Made by a program: the position numbers and the translations under genes. From Streptomyces spongiicola (GTDB taxonomy: Bacteria; Actinomycetota; Actinomycetes; Streptomycetales; Streptomycetaceae), in the NCBI RefSeq assembly GCF_003122365.1, contig NZ_CP029254.1:1255001-1319000 (forward strand): a stretch of DNA of 64,000 bases, written 5' to 3'. The notes under the pieces were generated by a model. It was not told the DNA's origin, did no database searches, and worked only from the letters and a program-made list of their open reading frames with translations. This document shows, in pieces, positions 34,292-42,515 of this stretch; positions within the stretch are counted from its first letter, which is position 1, and each line of letters starts with the position of its first letter.

Positions 34292-35830
34292 ATGGCTCAT
34301 CTGCGATCCAGACGAACGCGCGCGATAGCACTGCCCGCGGGTCTGGCGCTCACGGCCTCGCTCGGATTCCTGCCCGCGGGGGCGGCGACCGCGGCCCCCG
34401 CCGACGACGCACCCGCCGCCGTCTCGGCGGACGGCCCGGCGCTGTCGTACGTCGTCAACGTGGACGGCGGCCGATCGGCCGTCGCCAAGGTGAAGCGGGC
34501 GGTGGCGAGGGCCGGCGGCACGGTGGTGATCGCCTACGACAGGATCGGCGTCATCGTCGTCCACTCGCAGAACCCCGACTTCGCCGGGCAGATGAGGACG
34601 GTGAAGCACGTCGCCTCGGCGGGCGCCACACGCACCAACCCGCTGGTCCCCCAGCGGGACGACGCCATCGACGCCGAGCAGCCGCTGACGGCCGAGCAGG
34701 CGGAGGCCGCGGCGGCCAGGGCGACCGACGACCAGGACCCGCTGGAGCCCCTGCAGTGGGACCTGCCGGCCATCAAGGCCGACAAGGCCCACCAGCGTTC
34801 GCTGGGCAGCAGCAAGGTCACGGTCGCCGTCCTGGACTCCGGGATCGACGACACCCACCCGGACATCGCGCAGAACTTCGACCGCCGGGCGTCCGCGAAC
34901 TGCGTCAGCGGCGTGCCGGTCACCGAGAACGACGCGTGGCGTCCGGCGGCGGGCGAGAGCGACCACGGCATGCACGTGGCGGGCACCATCGCCGCCGCCA
35001 AGAACGGCTTCGGCGTCACCGGCGTGGCCCCCGGTGTGAAGGTGTCCAGCCTCAAGGTGGCGAACCCGGACGGGTTCTTCTACACCGAGGCCGTCCTCTG
35101 CGGATTCATGTGGGCCGCGGACCACGGCGCCGACGTGACCAACAACAGCTACTACGTCGACCCGTGGCTGTACAACTGCAAGGCCGACGAGGACCAGAAG
35201 GCCCTGGTCGAGACCCTCACCCGGGCCACCCGGTACGCGGAGCGCAAGGGCGTGGTGAACGTCGCCTCGGCCGGCAACTCGCGGACCGACCTCACCTCCG
35301 GGGAGGTCACCGACACGACGAGCCCGAACGACACCACACCGGTCACACGGGTCGTCAGCCCGCTCGAGTGCCCGGACATCCCGGCCATGCTGCCGGGTGT
35401 GGTGACGGTGTCGGCGACCGGGGCGAAGGGCCTGAAGTCCTCGTACTCGAACTACGGCCACGGGGTCGTCGACATCGCGGCGCCGGGCGGCGACTCCACC
35501 GCCTTCCAGCCGCCGGACGCGCCCGCCACCAGCGGGCTGATCCTCTCGACCACGTTCAGGGGCGGCCACACCTGGAGCTACAAGGCGGGCACGTCGATGG
35601 CCGCCCCGCATGTGGCGGGTGTCGCCGCGCTGATCAAGTCGAAGCACCCGTATCTGCCGGCGGCCGGGGTGAAGGCGCTGCTGTACGCGCAGGCCGACGA
35701 CCGCGCCTGCACCAACCCGTACGACATCAACGGCGACGGCACGGTCGACGCGGTCTGCGAGGGCGGCAAGGGCAGGAACGGCTTCTACGGGGCCGGGATG
35801 GTCGACGCGCTGGACGCGGTGCGCTGGTAG
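34292..35830 (+). CDS. secreted S8-family (subtilisin-like) serine protease
   Basis: A 512-residue exported enzyme. Signal peptide 1-35 (AIALPAGLALTASLGFLPAG...AAP), inhibitor-like propeptide to about 150 (YVVNVDGGRSAVAKVKRAVA), then the catalytic domain: Asp in VTVAVLDSGIDDTHPD (about 184), His in SDHGMHVAGTIAA (about 229), Ser in KAGTSMAAPHVAGVAAL (about 435). Five or more Cys in the mature part suggest disulfides. It fits the streptomycete broad-specificity extracellular proteases. Ends at a very strong terminator. Confidence 0.95.
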   Translation: MAHLRSRRTRAIALPAGLALTASLGFLPAGAATAAPADDAPAAVSADGPALSYVVNVDGGRSAVAKVKRAVARAGGTVVIAYDRIGVIVVHSQNPDFAGQMRTVKHVASAGATRTNPLVPQRDDAIDAEQPLTAEQAEAAAARATDDQDPLEPLQWDLPAIKADKAHQRSLGSSKVTVAVLDSGIDDTHPDIAQNFDRRASANCVSGVPVTENDAWRPAAGESDHGMHVAGTIAAAKNGFGVTGVAPGVKVSSLKVANPDGFFYTEAVLCGFMWAADHGADVTNNSYYVDPWLYNCKADEDQKALVETLTRATRYAERKGVVNVASAGNSRTDLTSGEVTDTTSPNDTTPVTRVVSPLECPDIPAMLPGVVTVSATGAKGLKSSYSNYGHGVVDIAAPGGDSTAFQPPDAPATSGLILSTTFRGGHTWSYKAGTSMAAPHVAGVAALIKSKHPYLPAAGVKALLYAQADDRACTNPYDINGDGTVDAVCEGGKGRNGFYGAGMVDALDAVRW

Positions 35831-35837
35831 CCGGACG

Positions 35838-35874
35838 CCCGCGCCCGGCAGGCGGTCCGCCTGCCGGGCGCGGG
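35838..35874. terminator. near loop-less 18-bp palindromic terminator
   Basis: 35838-35855 and 35857-35874 are perfect reverse complements around a single T; 8 bp after the protease stop. Confidence 0.88.
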
Positions 35875-35887
35875 CGAGCACCGGTGA

Positions 35888-35920
35888 GGGGCCCGGGTGT
35901 GGGGATCACGCCCGGGCCCC
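35888..35920. terminator. second hairpin, protease/MarR spacer
   Basis: GGGGCCCGGG (35888-35897) / CCCGGGCCCC (35911-35920), 13-nt loop, probably serving the convergent MarR gene. Confidence 0.6.
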
Positions 35921-35980
35921 GGTGTGTCACGCGGGCACCGCGGGTGCAGACTGCGGCCTCGGCCGGCGCCCCTTCACCGG

Positions 35981-36415
35981 TCAGGCGCCGGGCCGGGAGA
36001 CGAAGACCCGTTCCAGCAGGGCGTGGAGGCGGTCGCGGTCCTCGCCGCCGAGCCTTTCCAGGCCGTCCCGCGTGGTGCGCATCTTCGCGCGGATCGCGTC
36101 GGTGACCCGCTCCCCCTCGGCCGTGAGGACGACGTTCTTGACGCGCCGGTCGGATGCGCCGGCCTCGCGGCGCACCAGGCCGCGCTTCTCCAGCCGGTCG
36201 ACGATCCCGGTCACGTTGGAGGCGTCGCAGGCCATGTTCTCGGCCAGGGCACGCATCGCGGCGGGCCCCTGGCGCAGCACGGTGAGCGTCTTTCCCTGGC
36301 TCGCCGTGAGGTTCTCGCTCGCCGCCGCGGCGGTGAAGTCGCCGTAGAAGGCACCGAGGGACACCGAGAGCAGCTCCATGAGCTGGGCCGTGTCGACGCG
36401 GGGGGCTTCTGCCAT
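35981..36415 (-). CDS. MarR-family transcriptional regulator
   Basis: 144 residues from ATG 36415 (AGGG at 8 bp). Winged helix about 30-105: GKTLTVLRQGPAAMRALAEN, DASNVTGIVDRLEKRGLVRR, KNVVLTAEGE. Divergent from the old-yellow-enzyme gene with operator-like DNA between, so it is the likely repressor of that oxidoreductase, and MarR proteins of this kind often respond to electrophiles. Confidence 0.93.
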   Translation of the reverse strand: MAEAPRVDTAQLMELLSVSLGAFYGDFTAAAASENLTASQGKTLTVLRQGPAAMRALAENMACDASNVTGIVDRLEKRGLVRREAGASDRRVKNVVLTAEGERVTDAIRAKMRTTRDGLERLGGEDRDRLHALLERVFVSRPGA

Positions 36416-36437
36416 GGGGAACACCCTAGCCGGAGAA

Positions 36438-36454
36438 GCTTGACTATTTCAAGC
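36438..36454. promoter_or_regulatory. MarR-type operator
   Basis: GCTTGA-CTATT-TCAAGC, a perfect inverted repeat with a 5-bp centre, 23 bp upstream of the marR ATG. Three more TCAAG half-sites occur at 36488-36510, next to the divergent gene's start, so both promoters would be covered. Confidence 0.7.
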
Positions 36455-36528
36455 AATCGCCTCTACCGTCGCCATTGCCTGAAGTTCTCAAGCATCAAGG
36501 TTGTCAAGTAACCACGAGGAGTGTTCCC

Positions 36529-37653
36529 GTGATCACCGCGTCCCCCACCTCCCGCGCGGCCGAGATCCTGTCCCGGCCCGTCGCGCTGAACGGCCTGACC
36601 GTCCCGAACCGCATCGTGATGGCGCCGATGACGCGCAGGTTCTCCCCCGACGGCGTTCCCGGTGAGGACGTGCGCTCGTACTACGCCCGCCGCGCCGCCG
36701 CCGGCGTGGGCCTGATCGTCACGGAGGGGACCTACGTCGGCCACGAGTCGGCCGGGCAGAGCGACCGGGTGCCGCGCTTCCACGGCGAGGAGCAGCTGGC
36801 GGGGTGGGCGAAGGTCGCCGCTGCCGTACACGAGGCGGGCGGCACCATCGTGCCGCAGCTGTGGCACGTCGGCATGGTGCGCAAGCAGGGCGACGCGCCG
36901 TACGCCGACGCCCCCGCCGTCGGCCCCTCCGGGATCCGCGTCGACGGCACCGAGGGCACCGGCAGGGCGATGACCCGCGGCGACCTGGACGACGTGATCG
37001 GCGCCTTCGCCGAGGCCGCCGCGGCGGCCGAGCGCATCGGCTTCGACGGCGTCGAACTCCACGGGGCCCACGGCTACCTCCTGGACCAGTTCCTGTGGGC
37101 GCGGACCAACCGCCGGACCGACGCCTACGGCGGCGACCCCGTGGCCCGTACGAGGTTCGCGGCCGAGATCGTCGCCGCGGTCCGCGCCGCCGTCTCGCCC
37201 GGCTTCCCGGTGATCTTCCGCTACTCGCAGTGGAAGCAGGAGGCCTACGACGCTCGGCTCGCCGAGACCCCGCAGGAGCTGGAGGCCATCCTCGCCCCAC
37301 TCGCCGCGGCCGGTGTCGACGCCTTCCACGCCTCCACCCGCCGCTACTGGCTGCCGGAGTTCGACGGCTCGGGTCTGAACCTGGCCGGCTGGACCAGGAA
37401 GCTCACCGGCAGGCCCGCCATCACCGTCGGTTCGGTCGGGCTCGACGGCGACTTCATCCGCGCGTTCATGGGCGAGGGCGCCGCACTGGGCAGCCTCGAC
37501 AACCTTCTCGACCGCATGGAGCGCGACGAGTTCGACCTGGTCGCCGTCGGCCGGGCGCTGCTCCAGGACCCTGACTGGGCCGCCAAGGTGCTGGGGGGCC
37601 GTACCGGCGAGCTGAGGCCGTACGACGCGGCGGCGCTGAACACGCTCGGCTGA
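36529..37653 (+). CDS. old yellow enzyme-like NADH:flavin oxidoreductase
   Basis: A 374-residue TIM-barrel flavoenzyme. GTG 36529 behind CGAGGAG. NRIVMAPMTRRF (FMN), VPQLWHVGM, GFDGVELHGAHGYLLDQFLW, RTDAYGGD and VAVGRALLQDPDW (phosphate site) are intact. OYEs reduce activated C=C bonds of electrophilic enones. Divergence from a MarR gene suggests induction by such compounds. Confidence 0.94.
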   Translation: MITASPTSRAAEILSRPVALNGLTVPNRIVMAPMTRRFSPDGVPGEDVRSYYARRAAAGVGLIVTEGTYVGHESAGQSDRVPRFHGEEQLAGWAKVAAAVHEAGGTIVPQLWHVGMVRKQGDAPYADAPAVGPSGIRVDGTEGTGRAMTRGDLDDVIGAFAEAAAAAERIGFDGVELHGAHGYLLDQFLWARTNRRTDAYGGDPVARTRFAAEIVAAVRAAVSPGFPVIFRYSQWKQEAYDARLAETPQELEAILAPLAAAGVDAFHASTRRYWLPEFDGSGLNLAGWTRKLTGRPAITVGSVGLDGDFIRAFMGEGAALGSLDNLLDRMERDEFDLVAVGRALLQDPDWAAKVLGGRTGELRPYDAAALNTLG

Positions 37654-38525
37654 CGGCCTGCCGGAAGGCGGCAACGTGATCGCCTTCTGGTCCTCCGGTC
37701 CTCGGGTCCTCCGGTCCTCGGGGGCCGACCGCTTCCGCGCCGGTCCGCGGCTGCGCCGGTCCGCGCAGGGGGAACGCGGCAGCAGGGCGGCAGGCACCGG
37801 GGCGGGCCTCGGCGCGGGGATCGACCACAGCACGAGAGAGGAGCCGCGGGCCCGGGGCTCGGCTCCGGGCAGCGGCTCCGCGGAGGTCGTCACCCGGCAG
37901 GCTCCCGGGCGACAGCCGGACAGCGGGGACAGCGGGGGACAGCGGGGGACGGCGGGAGAAGTCCAAACCCGCCCGCGCCCCGGCACACGGCCACGAGCGG
38001 GCCCGGCGCGAAGCCCGGCGCGGAGGCCAGCGCGGGGCCCGGCGCCGTGAACGGGCCTGGACCGGCGGCCCGCGGCGCGGGGATCGACCACAGCACGAGA
38101 GAGGAGCCGCGGGCCCGGGGCTCGGCTCCGGGCAGCGGCTCCGCGGAGGTCGTCACCCGGCAGGCTCCCGGGCGACAGCCGGACAGCGGGGACAGCGGGG
38201 GACAGCGGGGGACGGCGGGAGAAGTCCAAACCCGCCCGCGCCCCGGCACACGGCCACGAGCGGGCCCGGCGCGAAGCCCGGCGCGGAGGCCAGTGCGGGG
38301 CCCGGCGCCGTGGACGGGCCTGGACCGGCGGCCCGCGGCGCGGGGATCGACCACAGCACGAGACCGGACAGGCCGGACGGCCTGCGGGCACCGCGGGCAC
38401 CGCGGGTGGGGCGGGTGTTCGGCCGGACGGTTGGCGGCAGATGCGTGAGACGGCCGCCGTACGGTTCCGGCGGCCTCCGCCGGGCGGCGCCTCGCTGGCA
38501 CCCTCCGGGGCGCGGACGGGTGACG
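37654..38525. other. 872-bp spacer with no gene
   Basis: No supported gene. It opens with GGTCCTCGGGTCCTCCGGTCCTCGGG repeats (37688-37715) and is dominated by the 263-bp tandem duplication. Open frames here exist on both strands only because stops are rare; the 263-bp period is not a multiple of 3, so no frame persists through the copies. Confidence 0.75.
37811..38365. repeat. 263-bp tandem repeat, two full copies and a partial third
   Basis: Copies 37811-38073 and 38074-38336 differ at only two positions (the base pairs at 38030/38293 and 38050/38313, approximately); a third copy starts at 38337 and breaks off after about 28 bp. Inside each unit is a smaller GACAGCGGGG(G) repeat (three to four units) and a GGCCCGGCGCGAAGCCCGGCGCGGAGGCC region with repeats. 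Non-coding, between the oxidoreductase and VIT genes. Confidence 0.93.
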
Positions 38526-39239
38526 TCAGACGCCGGCGGCCCCCAGCAGCGAGCCGGCCGCGTACGTCACCCCCATGGCCAGCGCGCCCCCGCACACGTT
38601 GCGCACCATCGCCCGGCCGGCCGGTGCCGTGCCGAGGCGGGCACTCCACCAGCCGGTGAAGGCCAGGGCGACGAGCACGGACACCACGGTCACCGGCAGC
38701 CGGGCGGGGGACGGCGGCAGGACGATGGCGAGCAGCGGCAGCAGCGCGCCCGCGGTGAAGGCCAGGAAGCTGGCACCGGCCGCGTGCCAGGGGTTGGCGA
38801 GTTCGTCGGGATCGATGCCGAGTTCGACCCGGGCGTGGGCGCGGAGCGCGTCGCGTGCGGTGAACTGCTCCGCCGCGGCTCGGGCGACCTCGCGGGAGAG
38901 GCCGCCGGCGGCCAGCAGGGAGGTCAGTTCGTCGAGTTCGGCCGCGGGCTCCTCCTTGAGCTCCCGCTTCTCCACCGCCAGCGCCGCCTTCTCCGAGTCG
39001 CGCTGGGTGGAGACCGAGACGTACTCGCCCGCAGCCATCGACATGGACCCGGCGAGCAGCCCGGCGAGGCCGGCCGTGAGCAGCGCCGCGCTGTCGCTCG
39101 TCGCGCCCGCCACACCCACCACGATGCCCGCGGTCGACACGATGCCGTCGTTGGCGCCGAGGACCGCGGCGCGGAGCCAGTTGAGCCGGGTGCCCATGGA
39201 TGCGCCGTGGGGCTCGTGGTGGGGCGTGGGTCGCGTCAC
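38526..39239 (-). CDS. VIT1/CCC1-family iron/manganese transporter
   Basis: 237 residues from GTG 39239 (the alternative ATG 39197 has no ribosome site). LRAAVLGANDGIVSTAGIVVGVAGA, then AGLLAGSMSMAAGEYVSVSTQRDSE (TM2 with the conserved Met/Glu), a cytosolic helical metal-binding loop with many Glu (KRELKEEPAAELDELTS), and three C-terminal membrane segments. Family moves ferrous iron or manganese across membranes. Divergent from a TetR gene. Confidence 0.92.
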   Translation of the reverse strand: MTRPTPHHEPHGASMGTRLNWLRAAVLGANDGIVSTAGIVVGVAGATSDSAALLTAGLAGLLAGSMSMAAGEYVSVSTQRDSEKAALAVEKRELKEEPAAELDELTSLLAAGGLSREVARAAAEQFTARDALRAHARVELGIDPDELANPWHAAGASFLAFTAGALLPLLAIVLPPSPARLPVTVVSVLVALAFTGWWSARLGTAPAGRAMVRNVCGGALAMGVTYAAGSLLGAAGV

Positions 39240-39328
39240 ACCGGGAGCGTCCCACTCCCGGCGCCCCTGGCACAGCCGCCACACGGGCAGGAGAGGGGAC
39301 CGGTGCGGACGGGCGGCCCGGTATCGCC

Positions 39329-39343
39329 TGTAACGCAGTTACA
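39329..39343. promoter_or_regulatory. TetR-type operator
   Basis: TGTAAC-GCA-GTTACA, perfect inverted repeat, 65 bp upstream of the tetR ATG and 90 bp from the divergent VIT start. Confidence 0.8.
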
Positions 39344-39407
39344 CTGCTTGCCGATGGAGGTCCAAAGGCCGCTCCCCGCAAGGGAGTCGACCGGAGATGG
39401 GGGTTTC

Positions 39408-40034
39408 ATGTCCCGTACCGTGCTGACCCGCGAGCAGGTGCTGGAGGCCGCGGACGACCTCGTGCGGCAGCACGGCCCCGACGCCCTCACCATGCGGGGG
39501 CTCGCCGCCCGGCTCGGCACGGCCGTGACCTCCATCTACTGGCACGTCGGCAATCGCGAGTCACTGCTCGACGCGCTCGTGGAGCGGACCGTGGAGGAGA
39601 TGGGGGCGATACAGCCGACCGGCCGCACCCCGGCCACCCGGATCGTCTCGGTCGCCCGGCGGCTCCGCGGTGAGCTGCACGCGCGGCCGCATCTGATCGC
39701 GATGGTCCATGAACGCGGCCTGACCGAGCGGGTGTTCCTGCCCGCGCAGCGCGCGCTGGTCCGGGAGGCGCATACCGCCGGACTGCGCGGAGCGCGCGCC
39801 GCCGAGGCGGTGCGCGCGGTGCAGTTCCAGGTGGTCGGCTTCGTCCTGGTCGAGTGCGCACGCGGACTCGCCCCGGCCGAGACGCCCGGACGGGAGCGGC
39901 CGCGGAAGACCGCGAGCACGAGGAAGGACCCGGCCCTCGCCCGCGCGCTGGCGCGCCCCGCCGACCCGGACCGGCTGTTCACCGCGTCCATGCGGGCGCT
40001 GGTCAAGTCCCTGCTGGCGCAGGGGGGCACCTGA
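39408..40034 (+). CDS. TetR/AcrR-family regulator
   Basis: A 208-residue repressor. HTH about 8-52 (QVLEAADDLVRQHGPDALTM, TAVTSIYWHVGNRESLLDAL) and a TetR_C-type ligand domain after it, with an Arg/Lys-rich loop (RERPRKTASTRKD, about 165). It has a textbook operator upstream, so autoregulation is likely, and the VIT gene is a second probable target. Confidence 0.93.
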   Translation: MSRTVLTREQVLEAADDLVRQHGPDALTMRGLAARLGTAVTSIYWHVGNRESLLDALVERTVEEMGAIQPTGRTPATRIVSVARRLRGELHARPHLIAMVHERGLTERVFLPAQRALVREAHTAGLRGARAAEAVRAVQFQVVGFVLVECARGLAPAETPGRERPRKTASTRKDPALARALARPADPDRLFTASMRALVKSLLAQGGT

Positions 40035-40238
40035 CCCGGGGAGTGCGACCGCTTCCGTCGCGACACGGGACTCGGGACGCACCGGACGGGATCCGCGCCG
40101 GTCGGCCGCGGCGAACTGCGCGGTTCGGGTGAGGGGCTGACGGCGGCCCAGTGAGGCGCCCCGCCGCCGGGGGCCGGGCCCTCGCGGCACAAGGGTCCCC
40201 GCCGGCCGTGTCAGTGGCGGCCCGTAAGCTCTGTGACC

Positions 40239-41216
40239 ATGCTCGACGACCGTACGACAGCACCGGCGTGGCCGGCCGCGTATCCACAGGGGTACGCGGT
40301 CGTCGACGTGGAGACCACCGGCCTCGCCCGTGACGACCGGATAGTGTCGGCTGCCGTCTACCGCCTGGACGCGCAGGGGAACGTCGAGGACCACTGGTAT
40401 TCCCTGGTCAACCCCGAGCGGGACCCCGGCCCGGTGTGGATCCACGGGCTGACGAGCGGCATGCTGGAGGGTGCGCCGCTCTTCGGCGACATCGCCCACG
40501 AGTTCGCGCACCGGCTGGACGGCCGGGTGCTCGTCGCGCACAACGCCGTCTTCGACTGGTCCATGATCGCCAGGGAGTACGCACGGGCCGAGCACCTCGC
40601 GCCCGTGCGCCAGCGGCTGTGCACCATCGCGCTGTCCAAGGAGCTGTCGCTGCCGCTGCCCAACCACAGGCTGGAGTCGCTCGCGGCGCACTTCGGCGTG
40701 GTCCAGCGCCATGCGCACAACGCCCTGGACGACGCCCGGGTGCTGGCGGAGGTGTTCCGCCCGAGTCTGCACACCGCGGCCGCGCGGGGTGTGCGGCTGC
40801 CGCTGCTGGAGTGCCGCCCGCTCACCGAGTGGTCCACGGCTCCGTCGGCGCCGCGGATCGGCCGGCAGGCGCCGGGCGCCTCGTACCGTCCGAACGGCTG
40901 GCGCCCGTCGCGCAGGCGGCCCCCGTGCCCGTACCCGAACCCGGGACGTTACACATCGGGCAAACCGCTCAAACAGGGCATGCGGGTAGCCTTTTCGGGC
41001 GACACCTCGATCGAGCGGGAGCTCCTGGAGGACCGTGCCGTGGAGGCCGGCCTCCATGTCGCGACCAGTGTCTCCCGGCTGACCAGCCTCCTGGTCACCA
41101 ACGATCCGGACGCGCCCACCTCGAAGACGGCCAGAGCCAGGTCGTACGGGACACCGATCGTCGACGAGGCCGCGTTCACCCACCTGCTCAGGGACGTGGC
41201 ACCGGCCGAGGAGTGA
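40239..41216 (+). CDS. DEDDh 3'-5' exonuclease with BRCT-like C-terminus
   Basis: 325 residues. Exonuclease domain 18-185: YAVVDVETTGLARDDRI (Asp, Glu), VLVAHNAVFDWSMI (Asp), HNALDDARVLAEVF (His...Asp), as in DNA polymerase III epsilon. A Pro/Arg-rich linker leads to a C-terminal BRCT-like domain (about 240-320; GMRVAFSGDTSIERELLEDR, SLLVTNDPDAPTSKTARAR). ATG 40239 has no clear ribosome site and TAAGCT ends 8 bp upstream, so it may be leaderless. Likely in DNA repair or proofreading. Confidence 0.9.
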   Translation: MLDDRTTAPAWPAAYPQGYAVVDVETTGLARDDRIVSAAVYRLDAQGNVEDHWYSLVNPERDPGPVWIHGLTSGMLEGAPLFGDIAHEFAHRLDGRVLVAHNAVFDWSMIAREYARAEHLAPVRQRLCTIALSKELSLPLPNHRLESLAAHFGVVQRHAHNALDDARVLAEVFRPSLHTAAARGVRLPLLECRPLTEWSTAPSAPRIGRQAPGASYRPNGWRPSRRRPPCPYPNPGRYTSGKPLKQGMRVAFSGDTSIERELLEDRAVEAGLHVATSVSRLTSLLVTNDPDAPTSKTARARSYGTPIVDEAAFTHLLRDVAPAEE

Positions 41217-41517
41217 CGGGGCCACCCGGCCCCGTGGAAACAACCACCGCGCGACCGGGGCGGACCTCCGGCTCCGCACGCGCGCCCGCGGCCGCCGTGC
41301 GGAGACCGGGTGACCGGGCGGGCCCCGCACAGACCCGACACCCCGCGCAGACCGCGAGGCCCCGCGCAGACCATGAACCCAGCGCAGACCACGACACCCC
41401 GCGCAGACCGCGAGGCCCCGGGGCGGGCGGTGGACCGGGACATACGGGCACGCTTCCGGGCCGCGCCCGAAGGACCCTGCCGCCGGGCATCCCGCGACCG
41501 AGTTGTACCGTCGTGGG
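41217..41517. repeat. spacer with CGCAGACC-type repeats
   Basis: 301-bp spacer. CCCCGCGCAGACCGCGAGGCCCCG occurs twice (about 41341 and 41396), with further GCGCAGACC(A/C) units between (about 41328-41425). No gene seen. Confidence 0.7.
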
Positions 41518-42330
41518 GTGTACCGCTTCCTGTTGTCCCGGCAGTGGGTGATCCTCACCCTCGTCAGCCTCGTCCTCATCCCCGTGATGGCCGAGCTGGG
41601 CTTCTGGCAGCTGCACCGGCACGAGCGCCGCGTCGCGCAGAACAGGCTGATAGAGGACAACCTCGCGGCACGGCCCGTGCCCGTCACCGGGCTGACCTCC
41701 CCGGGGCACACGGTCCCGCGCGCCGACTACTGGCGGCACGTCACGGCCACGGGCACCTACGACAGCGCCCACGAGGTCGTCGTGCGCCGCCGTACCGACA
41801 ACGACGAGCGGGTGGGGGTGCACGTCCTCACCCCGCTGGTCCTCGCCGACGGCCGCGCCGTCCTGGTCAACCGCGGCTGGGTGCCCGCCGCGGCCGACCA
41901 GGCCGCGTACCCCGCCGTGCCGCCGGCGCCCCGGGGCGAGGTGACCGTCACCGGCCGGCTCATGGCCGACGAGACGACCGAAGCGAGCGGGATCAAGAAC
42001 CTCAGCGGGCTGCCGCCGCGTCAGATCATGCTGATCGACAGCGAGCAGCAGGCCGGGCGCCTCGGCCGGCCCGTGCTGGGCGGCTACCTCCAGCAGACCG
42101 CCCCCGAGCCGGCGGGCGGCACCCCCGAGCTGATCGCGGAACCCGACCACGAGTCCATCGGCGCGCACATGGCGTACGCGGTGCAGTGGTGGCTGTTCGC
42201 GGCCGGTGTGCCGGTGGGCTGGGTGGTTCTGGTGCGCCGCGAGAAGCACGACCGGGCCGGGCGGGCCGCCGCACCGGCCGCGCCGGCCGCCGAGGAGACA
42301 CCCGCAGCGGCCGGCGCGCCGCTGGGCTGA
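41518..42330 (+). CDS. SURF1-family protein
   Basis: 270 residues from GTG 41518 (TTG 41503 is possible). N-terminal membrane segment (WVILTLVSLVLIPVMAELGF), large extracytoplasmic beta domain with LLVNRGWVP-like VLVNRGWVPAAAD, and a second membrane segment near the end (WWLFAAGVPVGWVVLVR), then an Ala/Pro tail. SURF1 inserts haem a into cytochrome c oxidase. No oxidase genes are nearby. Confidence 0.93.
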   Translation: MYRFLLSRQWVILTLVSLVLIPVMAELGFWQLHRHERRVAQNRLIEDNLAARPVPVTGLTSPGHTVPRADYWRHVTATGTYDSAHEVVVRRRTDNDERVGVHVLTPLVLADGRAVLVNRGWVPAAADQAAYPAVPPAPRGEVTVTGRLMADETTEASGIKNLSGLPPRQIMLIDSEQQAGRLGRPVLGGYLQQTAPEPAGGTPELIAEPDHESIGAHMAYAVQWWLFAAGVPVGWVVLVRREKHDRAGRAAAPAAPAAEETPAAAGAPLG

Positions 42331-42515
42331 GCCGCCGCCCGGGCCGGGTCGGATCCGGTGCCCCCGGCGGCAGCGGGTGCTCCGCGGCAGGAGACCCGGC
42401 ACGGCCGCCGAGGCCCCTCGCAGGGCGCCCGGACCGCCTCCGCCGCGCGACGCCCGTCCACGTCGCGCGCAACACGACCGCATAGGCGGCCTCCCGCAAG
42501 GGAAAGCGGCATGTC

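Noticed and set aside
37654..38525. Repeat-protein gene across the 263-bp duplication
   Set aside because: The period is not a multiple of 3, so each copy falls in a different frame, and no ribosome site or stop pattern fits.
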